A program made the position numbers and the translations under genes. A model generated the notes under the pieces. The model saw only the letters and a program-made list of their open reading frames with translations, was not told where the DNA came from and searched no databases. DNA of 15,862 nt from Fimbriimonadaceae bacterium. Lineage in GTDB: Bacteria > Armatimonadota > Fimbriimonadia > Fimbriimonadales > Fimbriimonadaceae. Positions 8,373 through 13,983 of the stretch are shown in pieces (positions within the stretch are counted from its first letter, which is position 1; each line of letters starts with the position of its first letter). Location: NCBI GenBank assembly GCA_020849075.1, contig JADLGZ010000148.1:1-15862 (forward strand), read 5' to 3'.

Positions 8373-9355
8373 GGCTGGAGTGGGTCCCCAATATCGAGCG
8401 ATTTGTGCCGGAGTGGCGAACTCTGCATTCCAATCTGCCGATGGCCCATCCCTTTCACTCCCCTGAGTGGGTGACAGCGTGGTATGAGACGGCGGGCCGT
8501 CTATTCTGGCCAAGAATACTGGCGGGCTACGAAGGCAAAGATTTGGTCATGGTATGGCCTTTTGCCAGCACCTTGCGCACCTGGTACATCGCTGGTTCCG
8601 GTGTGTCGGACTACCTTGAGCCCCTGTCTCGACGTCCGGTCGAATTGGAGGGGATAGTTGATCAGATAACGGAGCTTCGTCCGGCTCTGGTGGATCTGCA
8701 TCAGCTCCCCGAGGACTTGCCAACGTGGCCAGGAGCCGAGAAGTTCTATCAGGCAACTTGCTTGCGCAAGGACCTTCCAAACAACATAAGCGAGGTCATG
8801 CGAGGGTTGAGTCCCAGTCTTCAGCAGGATATTGCTAAGGCGGGTCGAAATGGGAGCCTCCAATTTGATTGGGTGGAACCTCGCCGATTCTTCCCAATCT
8901 TTTTTGAACTTCATCGTCAGAGGTGGGCTCGAAAGCATTTGCCTGGCGCCTTCCTGCTGCGGGGACGCCGACGATTTCATGAGGCCGTTGCCGAGCGGGG
9001 AGAACGGATCCTGCGAACTGGGTTGCTAACCTACGAGGGCGAACCGATTGGGGCGATGTACGGACTTGTCTCCGGTAATCGAGCTTTCTTCTATCAAACT
9101 GGGTTCTTACCTGAACACAGCCGTCTTAGCCCTGGGTCAGTCATGATTGCTGATTTCATGAAGCGGGGCATCGAGGAGGGCCTATCTACATTCGACTTTC
9201 TCCGGGGCGATGAACGCTATAAGCAGCGATGGCGACCGAACAGCCGTTGCCAAAGTGTTAGACAAATTTGGCCAGCCGATGCATCGATCGTCGCGAAAGC
9301 CGCCGTGATGCATCATCACATTGATCGCTGGTTACGCGATAAGCTGGAGGCATAA
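8369..9355 (+). CDS. GNAT-fold acyltransferase-like protein (CelD/FemAB-like)
   Basis: A 328-residue protein with the pattern of the 'Acetyltransf_6' / CelD-like GNAT group. The N-terminal half has 'HPFHSPEWVTAWYETAG' (about 27-43), like the typical 'tpf.s.~W~~a~w~~~g' opening. The C-terminal half has 'FFELHRQRWARK' (about 180-191), followed by 'RILRTGLLTYEGEPIGAMYGL', 'FFYQTGFLPEHSRLSPGSVM' and 'GLSTFDFLRGDERYKQRW'. The last three strings are the conserved acyl-CoA-binding and C-terminal elements of this group. Such proteins act on cell-surface polysaccharides, peptidoglycan or lipids, but the substrate here cannot be read from sequence. No signal peptide is seen, so it should be cytoplasmic. 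The ATG overlaps acpS by 4 bases, and the TIGR03790 lipoprotein gene starts 10 bases downstream. Confidence 0.8.
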   Translation: MRLEWVPNIERFVPEWRTLHSNLPMAHPFHSPEWVTAWYETAGRLFWPRILAGYEGKDLVMVWPFASTLRTWYIAGSGVSDYLEPLSRRPVELEGIVDQITELRPALVDLHQLPEDLPTWPGAEKFYQATCLRKDLPNNISEVMRGLSPSLQQDIAKAGRNGSLQFDWVEPRRFFPIFFELHRQRWARKHLPGAFLLRGRRRFHEAVAERGERILRTGLLTYEGEPIGAMYGLVSGNRAFFYQTGFLPEHSRLSPGSVMIADFMKRGIEEGLSTFDFLRGDERYKQRWRPNSRCQSVRQIWPADASIVAKAAVMHHHIDRWLRDKLEA

Positions 9356-9365
9356 AGAGCCGATA

Positions 9366-10604
9366 ATGAAAACTATGAGTCGGAGTCTGATGTTGCTGGC
9401 GTTAGTATTGACTTTGGCTTCAGGATGCCAATCGCCCAAGGTCGCCCCGCCTAGCCTCGAAGACGAGATCGAGACAATCCATTTGGAAATCCCAAAGCAG
9501 GAGAGTACGGTTGAGTCGCGTCGCGTGTTGGTCGTGTGCAATATCAATAGCAGCGACAGCATCAAATTGACGGAGTATTACGCGCGAAAGCGAAAGATTC
9601 CCGCCGAGAATATTGTTCAAATCCAGACACCGACCCTTGAAGAGGTCGTGGATAGCATCTATAAGAGAGACATTGAACAACCCATTCGTAAGGCGCTTCG
9701 AGCACGGAAGGAGCGCATTGATTACATCGTTTTGACAAAGGGCGTACCCTTGCGGGTGGAGAGTTCGTGGGGCTACTCGGTAGACAGCCTGTTGGTCGGT
9801 CTCAACAAGAACTTTGAGCTTCAGGCGGCCAATTTGCCTCCCCAATATGAAGCGGCCATGCGCCACGCTAATCCTTACTTCGAAGCAGATACTCCATTTG
9901 CCTCAGGCCGGTTTGGCATCTATTTGGTAACTCGGCTGGACGGCTACACCCTTGAGGACGCCAAGCGACTCGTTGAGCGGTCGGTGAAGGCGAAGCCAGA
10001 AAAGGGGCTGTTTATGTTTGACCTCGCGCCAAACCGGTTTGACCGACCCACCGAAAATGAAAGCTCCGGTTGGCACAGCCTCAAGATGGAGTCGGCCGCT
10101 AGGATTCTGCGCGACACCGGCTTCAAGTCGCTCATCGAAAATGCCAGTACAGTTCAGCAACAAGACGATAACCTTATATACAAAGATAAGTTCCTCTTGG
10201 CAAAGGAGCCACTGATGGGCTATGTGACTTGGGGTTCGAACGATGCTTCGTTTGATGCCTCGGTATATCAGAGTCAAAGATTTCTAGCCGGCTCGATCGC
10301 GGAAACATTCGTTTCCACCAGTGCCCGTACCTTCATTCCTACCGATCAAGGGCAGAGCCTTATTGGCGATCTAATCGCAAACGGGGTCACCGGCGTAAAG
10401 GGTTATGTCAGTGAACCGTGGACTGTCGCGCTGTGTCGAGTAGACACCCTGTTCAAGCACTACACCCAAGGTTACAACTTGGCCGAGTCATTCTATGCTG
10501 CTTCGCCGCTGATCAAATGGAAAGATGTGGTAATTGGTGACCCGTTGTGTCGCCCCTATGGTGAGTTTGTGGATGGCGGTAAGCCAAAGCAACTAAAGCC
10601 ATAG
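9366..10604 (+). CDS. TIGR03790-family putative lipoprotein (function unknown)
   Basis: A 412-residue protein with a lipoprotein signal: MKTMSRS, a hydrophobic stretch, and ASGC with the acylated Cys at 21. The mature part matches what I know of the uncharacterised family TIGR03790. It begins 'RRVLVVCNINSSDSIKLTEYYARKR.IP..NI', contains 'DYIVLTKGVPLRVE', and ends with 'VTGVKGYVSEPWTVAL', 'YNLAESFYAASPLIKWKDVVIGDPLCRPY'. The biochemical role of the family is unknown. I chose the ATG at 9366 because an upstream in-frame TTG (9321) would add 15 residues overlapping the GNAT gene and bury the signal peptide; the ATG at 9375 is a possible alternative. It is the last gene of the + strand run and converges with the small lipoprotein gene, leaving 7 bases between the stops. 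Confidence 0.85.
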   Translation: MKTMSRSLMLLALVLTLASGCQSPKVAPPSLEDEIETIHLEIPKQESTVESRRVLVVCNINSSDSIKLTEYYARKRKIPAENIVQIQTPTLEEVVDSIYKRDIEQPIRKALRARKERIDYIVLTKGVPLRVESSWGYSVDSLLVGLNKNFELQAANLPPQYEAAMRHANPYFEADTPFASGRFGIYLVTRLDGYTLEDAKRLVERSVKAKPEKGLFMFDLAPNRFDRPTENESSGWHSLKMESAARILRDTGFKSLIENASTVQQQDDNLIYKDKFLLAKEPLMGYVTWGSNDASFDASVYQSQRFLAGSIAETFVSTSARTFIPTDQGQSLIGDLIANGVTGVKGYVSEPWTVALCRVDTLFKHYTQGYNLAESFYAASPLIKWKDVVIGDPLCRPYGEFVDGGKPKQLKP

Positions 10605-10611
10605 CAAGCCG

Positions 10612-10734
10612 CTACTGCGAGGCGGCAGGTTGGGTAGTTTTGTCCTTTGGCGGTTCCTTTGTGCCGGCGTCGGCGGCAGGAGAACATCCCGCGAGAATCA
10701 AAAGGGCCAGCCCCAACAGTACGAGAGTTTTCAT
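10612..10734 (-). CDS. Small lipoprotein, 40 residues
   Basis: This short open frame translates to a 40-residue peptide with a complete lipoprotein signal: MKTLVLLGLALLILAGC, a textbook lipobox (LAGC, Cys 17). A short polar tail rich in Pro, Lys, Ala and Thr follows (SPAADAGTKEPPKDKTTQ...). It would be a tiny lipid-anchored tail of ~24 residues with no enzymatic domain. It begins 11 bases after the stop of the upstream minus-strand gene, with an AGGGCGG stretch shortly before the ATG, so it is probably translated from the same transcript. Such 'entericidin-like' or spacer lipoproteins are common but poorly described. I do not recognise a family. The near-perfect signal makes chance occurrence unlikely. 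Confidence 0.7.
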   Translation of the reverse strand: MKTLVLLGLALLILAGCSPAADAGTKEPPKDKTTQPAASQ

Positions 10735-10745
10735 ACCGCCCTATC

Positions 10746-11219
10746 TTACTGCCCAATTGTATCGCTATTGGGGGCGCTGACCTTAATGATTCGCCATCGG
10801 GGCGTTGGGAAGACACCGTAGCGCAGGCCCGATTCCTTTTGGAGGACGATTCGAACATCATCCACCGTATGCGCTGCCCCAATATTACCAACGCCAAACT
10901 TGATCCGCACCGATGAAACCACTTCAGCAAGGTCTCCGCGAACGACGGGGGTGGGGGTGAGGATCGTCACCTCCGGTTTCTGATCCTTCACGAAGTCCGC
11001 AATTTCACCGCTATTGGGTTCGAAGTCACCTACCTTGAAGCCGCTACTGAGGGCATCAAGAACGCCGCCAGCTTGGCCTTCCTTGCCACTGCGGGTGGCC
11101 TCACGCAGAGTTTCAGCGATGAGCGACTGGTCGCTGGGGACATCCAGCCACATCTTGGCGAAGATACCGCCAAGGATCCCGACCAAGCAGGTTCCAAGGA
11201 TGAGAGTCTTTGGCTTCAT
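10746..11219 (-). CDS. Hypothetical membrane-anchored protein, NTF2/SnoaL-like appearance
   Basis: A 157-residue protein. An N-terminal hydrophobic segment (about residues 5-23) has no clear signal-peptidase site and looks like a membrane anchor. The rest is soluble: a helix-rich part (about 30-60, 'LIAETLREATRSGKEGQAGGVLDALSSGF'), then strands ending 'VRIVLQKES....PTPRWRIIKVS'. The order of helix pair, 'V..L...F', 'P.V.GD.A.V' and a final 'K....WRI..V' resembles small NTF2/SnoaL-like domains. This is only pattern similarity, and no catalytic residues are claimed. It is separated by 129 bases from the FHA gene upstream, so it may have its own promoter. The 40-residue lipoprotein gene follows 11 bases later. 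The function is unknown. Confidence 0.65.
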   Translation of the reverse strand: MKPKTLILGTCLVGILGGIFAKMWLDVPSDQSLIAETLREATRSGKEGQAGGVLDALSSGFKVGDFEPNSGEIADFVKDQKPEVTILTPTPVVRGDLAEVVSSVRIKFGVGNIGAAHTVDDVRIVLQKESGLRYGVFPTPRWRIIKVSAPNSDTIGQ

Positions 11220-11348
11220 GAGCCGTGATAGACGTTTCGACTGCCGTGCATGGTTTAGAATGATATCGTGGATGCTCTGTGGAGGCCCTTTGGGTGACGC
11301 TCTACGGAGACTTCAGGCAGCGGAATGGGTGCGGTGCAAAGGTATCAC
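11220..11348. other. 129-base gap between two minus-strand genes
   Basis: This is the only sizeable gap within the minus-strand cluster. It probably holds the promoter of the NTF2-like gene. A short hairpin can be drawn: GTGGAG (11279-11284) with CTCTAC (11300-11305), enclosing CCC-TTT-GGG (11286-11294). No T-run follows and no known RNA family was recognised: the SRP RNA core and the TPP, cobalamin and c-di-GMP riboswitch cores are all absent. A 26-codon plus-strand frame ending at 11352 has no supporting features. Confidence 0.35.
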
Positions 11349-11735
11349 CTAAGATTCTTCAGAATCCTGCGCGAAGGTTGAATCCGTGGCCGCCTCACTC
11401 GATTCTTTCCCGCCATCGATCCTAAAGATGAATCTGGCGTTACCTAGGGCAAACTCAGCTTCGTCGGACAACTCAGCTTCGTCTACCCGCTCAAAGTCCT
11501 CACGAAGGACGAACGTGCCGTTTGAACTGCCCATATCTGCGAGCGTCCAGACTCCATCTTCGAATGTGATCTTTGCGTGCTTGCGGGAGACGTAGGCACC
11601 CTCGGGAAGGGGCGCAAGGTCCACATCTACGGGTCCAACTGCCGGATCGAATCGGCCGATGACACTCGGCGGGTTGAGGTCAAAAACTTCGGAGGTCTCC
11701 TCTCCATTTCGCTTGACGGTAATGGTGGCTTTCAT
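11349..11735 (-). CDS. Small FHA-domain protein
   Basis: A 128-residue cytoplasmic protein consisting of one forkhead-associated domain, which binds phosphothreonine peptides. The conserved FHA positions are visible: GR at 27-28 (VIGRFD), SRKH at 50-53 (YVSRKHAKI), and the S-N-G-T loop at 71-74 (DMGSSNGTFV). A strand 'FALGNARFIFRI' closes the domain, followed by an acidic Ser/Glu-rich tail (about 108-128). No enzymatic domain is attached, so it should act as an adaptor reading Ser/Thr kinase signalling. No kinase gene is in the window. The ATG overlaps the symporter stop by 4 bases (ATGA), so it is probably co-translated with the transporter. An in-frame direct repeat encodes the DEAEL/DEAEF pair near residues 85-95. 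Confidence 0.9.
   Translation of the reverse strand: MKATITVKRNGEETSEVFDLNPPSVIGRFDPAVGPVDVDLAPLPEGAYVSRKHAKITFEDGVWTLADMGSSNGTFVLREDFERVDEAELSDEAEFALGNARFIFRIDGGKESSEAATDSTFAQDSEES
11452..11483. repeat. 14-base direct repeat, period 18, inside the FHA gene
   Basis: AACTCAGCTTCGTC occurs at 11452-11465 and again at 11470-11483. The 18-base period keeps the reading frame and gives the protein pair DEAEL-S-DEAEF on the minus strand. It looks like a small in-frame duplication within the loop-to-strand region of the FHA domain. Confidence 0.85.
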
Positions 11736-13132
11736 TTGTTCGCAAGGCTACCCAAGAGGAAGGTGGTTCCGGATACGATGAGCCCGGGAAGCAAGGTGCC
11801 CACACTTATGTCGACTCCGCCCCAGTTAAAGACCAAGTATGGGTTGTTTGAGCTCAGTCCGCGCAACCACATTGAAAGGGAAAGAATGAATGCGGAAGCC
11901 GTCGCGATAAACACAACGGTCGCCGAAAAACGTTTTGGCGCGACGTATGAGGTAACTACCGGTATCAAGAGCGACCCGGTGACAATGCCGCCCCACGAAT
12001 ACCAGATCTGGACAACGCTCTCCGTTTTGGCTCCTATGAGGATTGCGAGAGCAATGCCAAGAGCAATGCCAAATCTCGTCACGTTTTTGACCTGCGAGTC
12101 AGCCAGTTGAGGTTTGAGTTGGCCAATGATCTCTCTCCCGAACGTGGCGCCACTGATCAACGCGTAGCCCACCATCGCGCATAGTATTGTCCCCATGACT
12201 CCGCAAAGAAACACTGCTTTCAGCCCGGAAGGTAAGACTTGCTCGGCTAATCCTGGATACATCAAGAGAGAGTTTTGGGGAGCAGGTTTGAGTAATGTGA
12301 AGGCAAACAATCCCGCCGTGATGGACAGGAAGTCAAAAACCAACCAGAAGAAAATACACCAGATCAGGCCTTGACGTCCAAGTTCTGGCGTCGCGGCCGA
12401 TGCGGCACGCTGGTGGAACCCTGGATCAACCAGAGTCCAAGCACCTAGGATAAAGAAGCTCAGAATCATGGTCCAGCTCTGGCCACCCGTAAAGGTTCCC
12501 GTGGGTTGGCCTTGGAGCTGGTTCAAGGCTGCCGGGTGATGGGCGAAGCATGTCGCAACAATGACAATGAAGCCGAGGTACATCATCACAAAGGCAAGCA
12601 TGCTCGCTCGAACATCCGCGAGTAGCCCGCCTCGGTACAAAAACAGGGAGCCTCCGATGGCTGCGATCGTGATCGCGGACAAGAGTGGCCAGCCAGTAAC
12701 GGCTTGAACTAGGGTCCCCAACATGAGGACATGGGCGCTCGGGACGGCGAGGAGGAAGAGGAGCGATGCCCCAAGAAGTCCCATGGGCCGGCCATAGGTC
12801 TGGGCCAGCCGCTCAGGGATCGATATTTCCGCCGCTCCTCGCACCCGGTTTACGAGGAAGAAGGCATAGATTCCGGCGAAAACATAGTACGGAACCCCCA
12901 GCATAAGCCATGTTCCGTAGCCGTAGTAGCTTGCCGACTCACCCATACCGAGGATGCCCCCGTACCAGGTGCAGACCAAGGTCGCTACAAACATGGGGAT
13001 GCTCAAGTTCCGCCCGGCCATGAGATACTGCATTAACGATGAATCCCGAAGGCGGGCCGAGAATCCTAAGGCGAGTAGCGTCACAAGGAACAGGACAACG
13101 ATCGTGTAGTCAATCGCACTCAGGGTTACCAA
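11732..13132 (-). CDS. Sodium:solute symporter family (SSF) transporter
   Basis: A 466-residue integral membrane protein with about 12-13 hydrophobic segments, as expected for SSF (LeuT-fold) sodium-coupled importers. It begins with 'DYTIVVLFLVTLLALGF'. The family's 'YFLAGRsL' element appears as YLMAGRNLSIPMF (about 35-47), followed by 'TWYGGILGMGESASYYGYG' and the cytoplasmic 'SIPERLAQTYGRP'. The substrate cannot be read from sequence. It overlaps thiN by 7 bases, and the SSF protein ThiV is a predicted thiamine-precursor transporter in other bacteria and archaea, so vitamin B1-related uptake is a reasonable hypothesis. The start is TTG at 13132, chosen because GAGGTG lies 5 bases before it within the end of thiN. 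A 12-base tandem duplication produces GIALGIAL in a membrane helix. Confidence 0.9.
   Translation of the reverse strand: MVTLSAIDYTIVVLFLVTLLALGFSARLRDSSLMQYLMAGRNLSIPMFVATLVCTWYGGILGMGESASYYGYGTWLMLGVPYYVFAGIYAFFLVNRVRGAAEISIPERLAQTYGRPMGLLGASLLFLLAVPSAHVLMLGTLVQAVTGWPLLSAITIAAIGGSLFLYRGGLLADVRASMLAFVMMYLGFIVIVATCFAHHPAALNQLQGQPTGTFTGGQSWTMILSFFILGAWTLVDPGFHQRAASAATPELGRQGLIWCIFFWLVFDFLSITAGLFAFTLLKPAPQNSLLMYPGLAEQVLPSGLKAVFLCGVMGTILCAMVGYALISGATFGREIIGQLKPQLADSQVKNVTRFGIALGIALAILIGAKTESVVQIWYSWGGIVTGSLLIPVVTSYVAPKRFSATVVFIATASAFILSLSMWLRGLSSNNPYLVFNWGGVDISVGTLLPGLIVSGTTFLLGSLANK
12048..12071. repeat. 12-base perfect tandem duplication in the symporter gene
   Basis: AGAGCAATGCCA is present twice head to tail (12048-12059 and 12060-12071). 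On the minus strand the duplication is in frame and encodes GIAL-GIAL within a hydrophobic segment (FGIALGIALAILIG). A slippage-type duplication that lengthens a membrane helix by four residues, about one turn, is the simplest explanation. Confidence 0.9.
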
Positions 13133-13761
13133 GGTGGCACCTCAGAAGGCAATTGCTCAACCATGAGTGCAAGATGCCCGCCTGAAACTTGAAGCGTAAT
13201 GGCGTCTGCCGTTGATTCGTTGGAGAGACTGACATGTTGCCCAACAGCAAGGGAGGTGTGGGCAAGTTCCCATCGCAACCCTTGACTCTTTACCGAACAC
13301 ACGCCCTCAAGAGGAATCAATGAGATTCTTTTAGCAGGCCCTGTGGAAAACACCCCTTGGAATCCGGGCCGAAGAAGTACCACGTGCTCCCGCGGGAGCA
13401 CCCATCGAATGTTCAATCCGCACGCAATTGAGGCGGAGAAACTTGCAAGAAAGTGGTCCATTCTGCCACCGTGGATGCATATCAAAACGACTTGGTCAAC
13501 GCCGAAGCGCTGAGCGGCTGTGAGTAGTTTCTCAAGATCGCTACGGTGCTCATCTTCATCAATAGTGATAAGGTTTTGATCATATTCTTGCACTAACAAA
13601 GCGGAATCCATATCGCCCACAATCCGATGGGGCACGATGGATATGCCTTCCAGATGATGGATGCCAGCGTCGGCGGCCACGACAATATCGCTGGCTTCGA
13701 CCCATGCCGCGAGAGCTTCGCAACCGATACTTTCTCCTCCCAGAACGCCAAGTAACCTCAT
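13126..13761 (-). CDS. thiN: Thiamine diphosphokinase (thiamine pyrophosphokinase)
   Basis: A 211-residue enzyme that transfers pyrophosphate from ATP to thiamine to make thiamine diphosphate, the active cofactor. The family motifs are in order: 'VVAADAGIHHL' at 27-37, 'VPHRIVGDMDS' at 43-53, 'DEHRSDLEKLL' at 70-80, and 'IHGGRMDHFLAS' at 96-107. The acidic residues of GDMDS and SDLEK bind Mg-nucleotide. The C-terminal part is the beta-rich thiamine-binding half, ending in 'QVSGGHLALMVE'. The length is normal. It is the first gene of the minus-strand cluster, diverging from dnaA, and overlaps the symporter by 7 bases. No TPP riboswitch core is visible in the upstream region. A salvage-type enzyme next to a transporter suggests use of imported thiamine. 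Confidence 0.92.
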   Translation of the reverse strand: MRLLGVLGGESIGCEALAAWVEASDIVVAADAGIHHLEGISIVPHRIVGDMDSALLVQEYDQNLITIDEDEHRSDLEKLLTAAQRFGVDQVVLICIHGGRMDHFLASFSASIACGLNIRWVLPREHVVLLRPGFQGVFSTGPAKRISLIPLEGVCSVKSQGLRWELAHTSLAVGQHVSLSNESTADAITLQVSGGHLALMVEQLPSEVPPW

Positions 13762-13783
13762 AGCGGATATTCAAGATAGACGA

Positions 13784-13823
13784 TGTGGATAAACTGTGGA
13801 GAACATCAGAAAATTGTGAAAAA
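13784..13823 (-). other. DnaA-box cluster; candidate oriC / dnaA regulatory site
   Basis: Three 9-mers in the same direction, read on the minus strand, resemble the DnaA box TTATCCACA. The box at 13784-13792 is perfect. The one at 13795-13803 has one mismatch (TTCTCCACA). The one at 13815-13823 has two mismatches (TTTTTCACA). Start-to-start spacings are 11 and 20 bases, so the first two lie on about the same helix face. A fourth, opposite-direction two-mismatch site is at 13914-13922 (AAATCCACA). The cluster lies ~160-200 bases before dnaA in a divergent intergenic region, the common position for a bacterial origin or a dnaA autoregulation site. The stretch to the right has A/T-rich patches but no obvious long unwinding element. 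Confidence 0.6.
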
Positions 13824-13900
13824 TAGAGATTGGCATAGGAAGGCGAACTCAACGATGCATGAAAACAGCTCGTAAACGGTGATTCGTAAGGTCAAAATGT

Positions 13901-13930
13901 TTGGTGCCTAGTGAAATCCACAGGCATAAT
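13901..13930 (+). promoter_or_regulatory. Weak sigma-70-like promoter candidate for dnaA
   Basis: CATAAT at 13925-13930 matches five of six -10 consensus bases. TTGGTG at 13901-13906 sits 18 bases upstream but keeps only the TTG of the -35 consensus. The spacer contains an imperfect inverted repeat, GCCT-a-GTG / CAC-AGGC (13906-13925), whose loop and right arm carry the weak DnaA-like site AAATCCACA. The position, ~55 bases before the dnaA ATG, is sensible, but the match is weak. Confidence 0.25.
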
Positions 13931-13983
13931 TCTATTCCCCTTAGGGCAACCAATGGGGCTTTGATTTTCGGTTTTGACTTGCT

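Noticed and set aside
9321..9365. Upstream TTG start for the TIGR03790 gene
   Set aside because: It would overlap the GNAT gene and add 15 polar residues ahead of a clear lipoprotein signal that starts at the ATG at 9366.
10608..10626. GCCGC-(9 bases)-GCGGC hairpin between the convergent gene ends, as a terminator
   Set aside because: The 5-pair stem has a long loop, no T-run follows on either strand, and most of it lies inside the small lipoprotein gene.
11220..11348. Possible small structured RNA (SRP RNA or riboswitch) in the 129-base gap
   Set aside because: Only a short hairpin can be drawn. The SRP GGAAG-loop core and known riboswitch cores are absent, and there is no terminator.
11353..11366. 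GATTCT-tc-AGAATC inverted repeat at the end of the FHA gene
   Set aside because: It lies in the final codons (DSEES-stop). The 2-4 base loop and the lack of a T-run make it probably a codon-usage coincidence.
11577..12110. 177-codon plus-strand frame over the FHA/symporter genes
   Set aside because: It is antisense to two well-supported genes, with no recognisable domain or signal.
13762..13983. TPP riboswitch upstream of thiN
   Set aside because: Neither the CTGAGA nor the ACCTGATCTGGATAATACC-like core is present on the minus strand. A covariance search would settle it.
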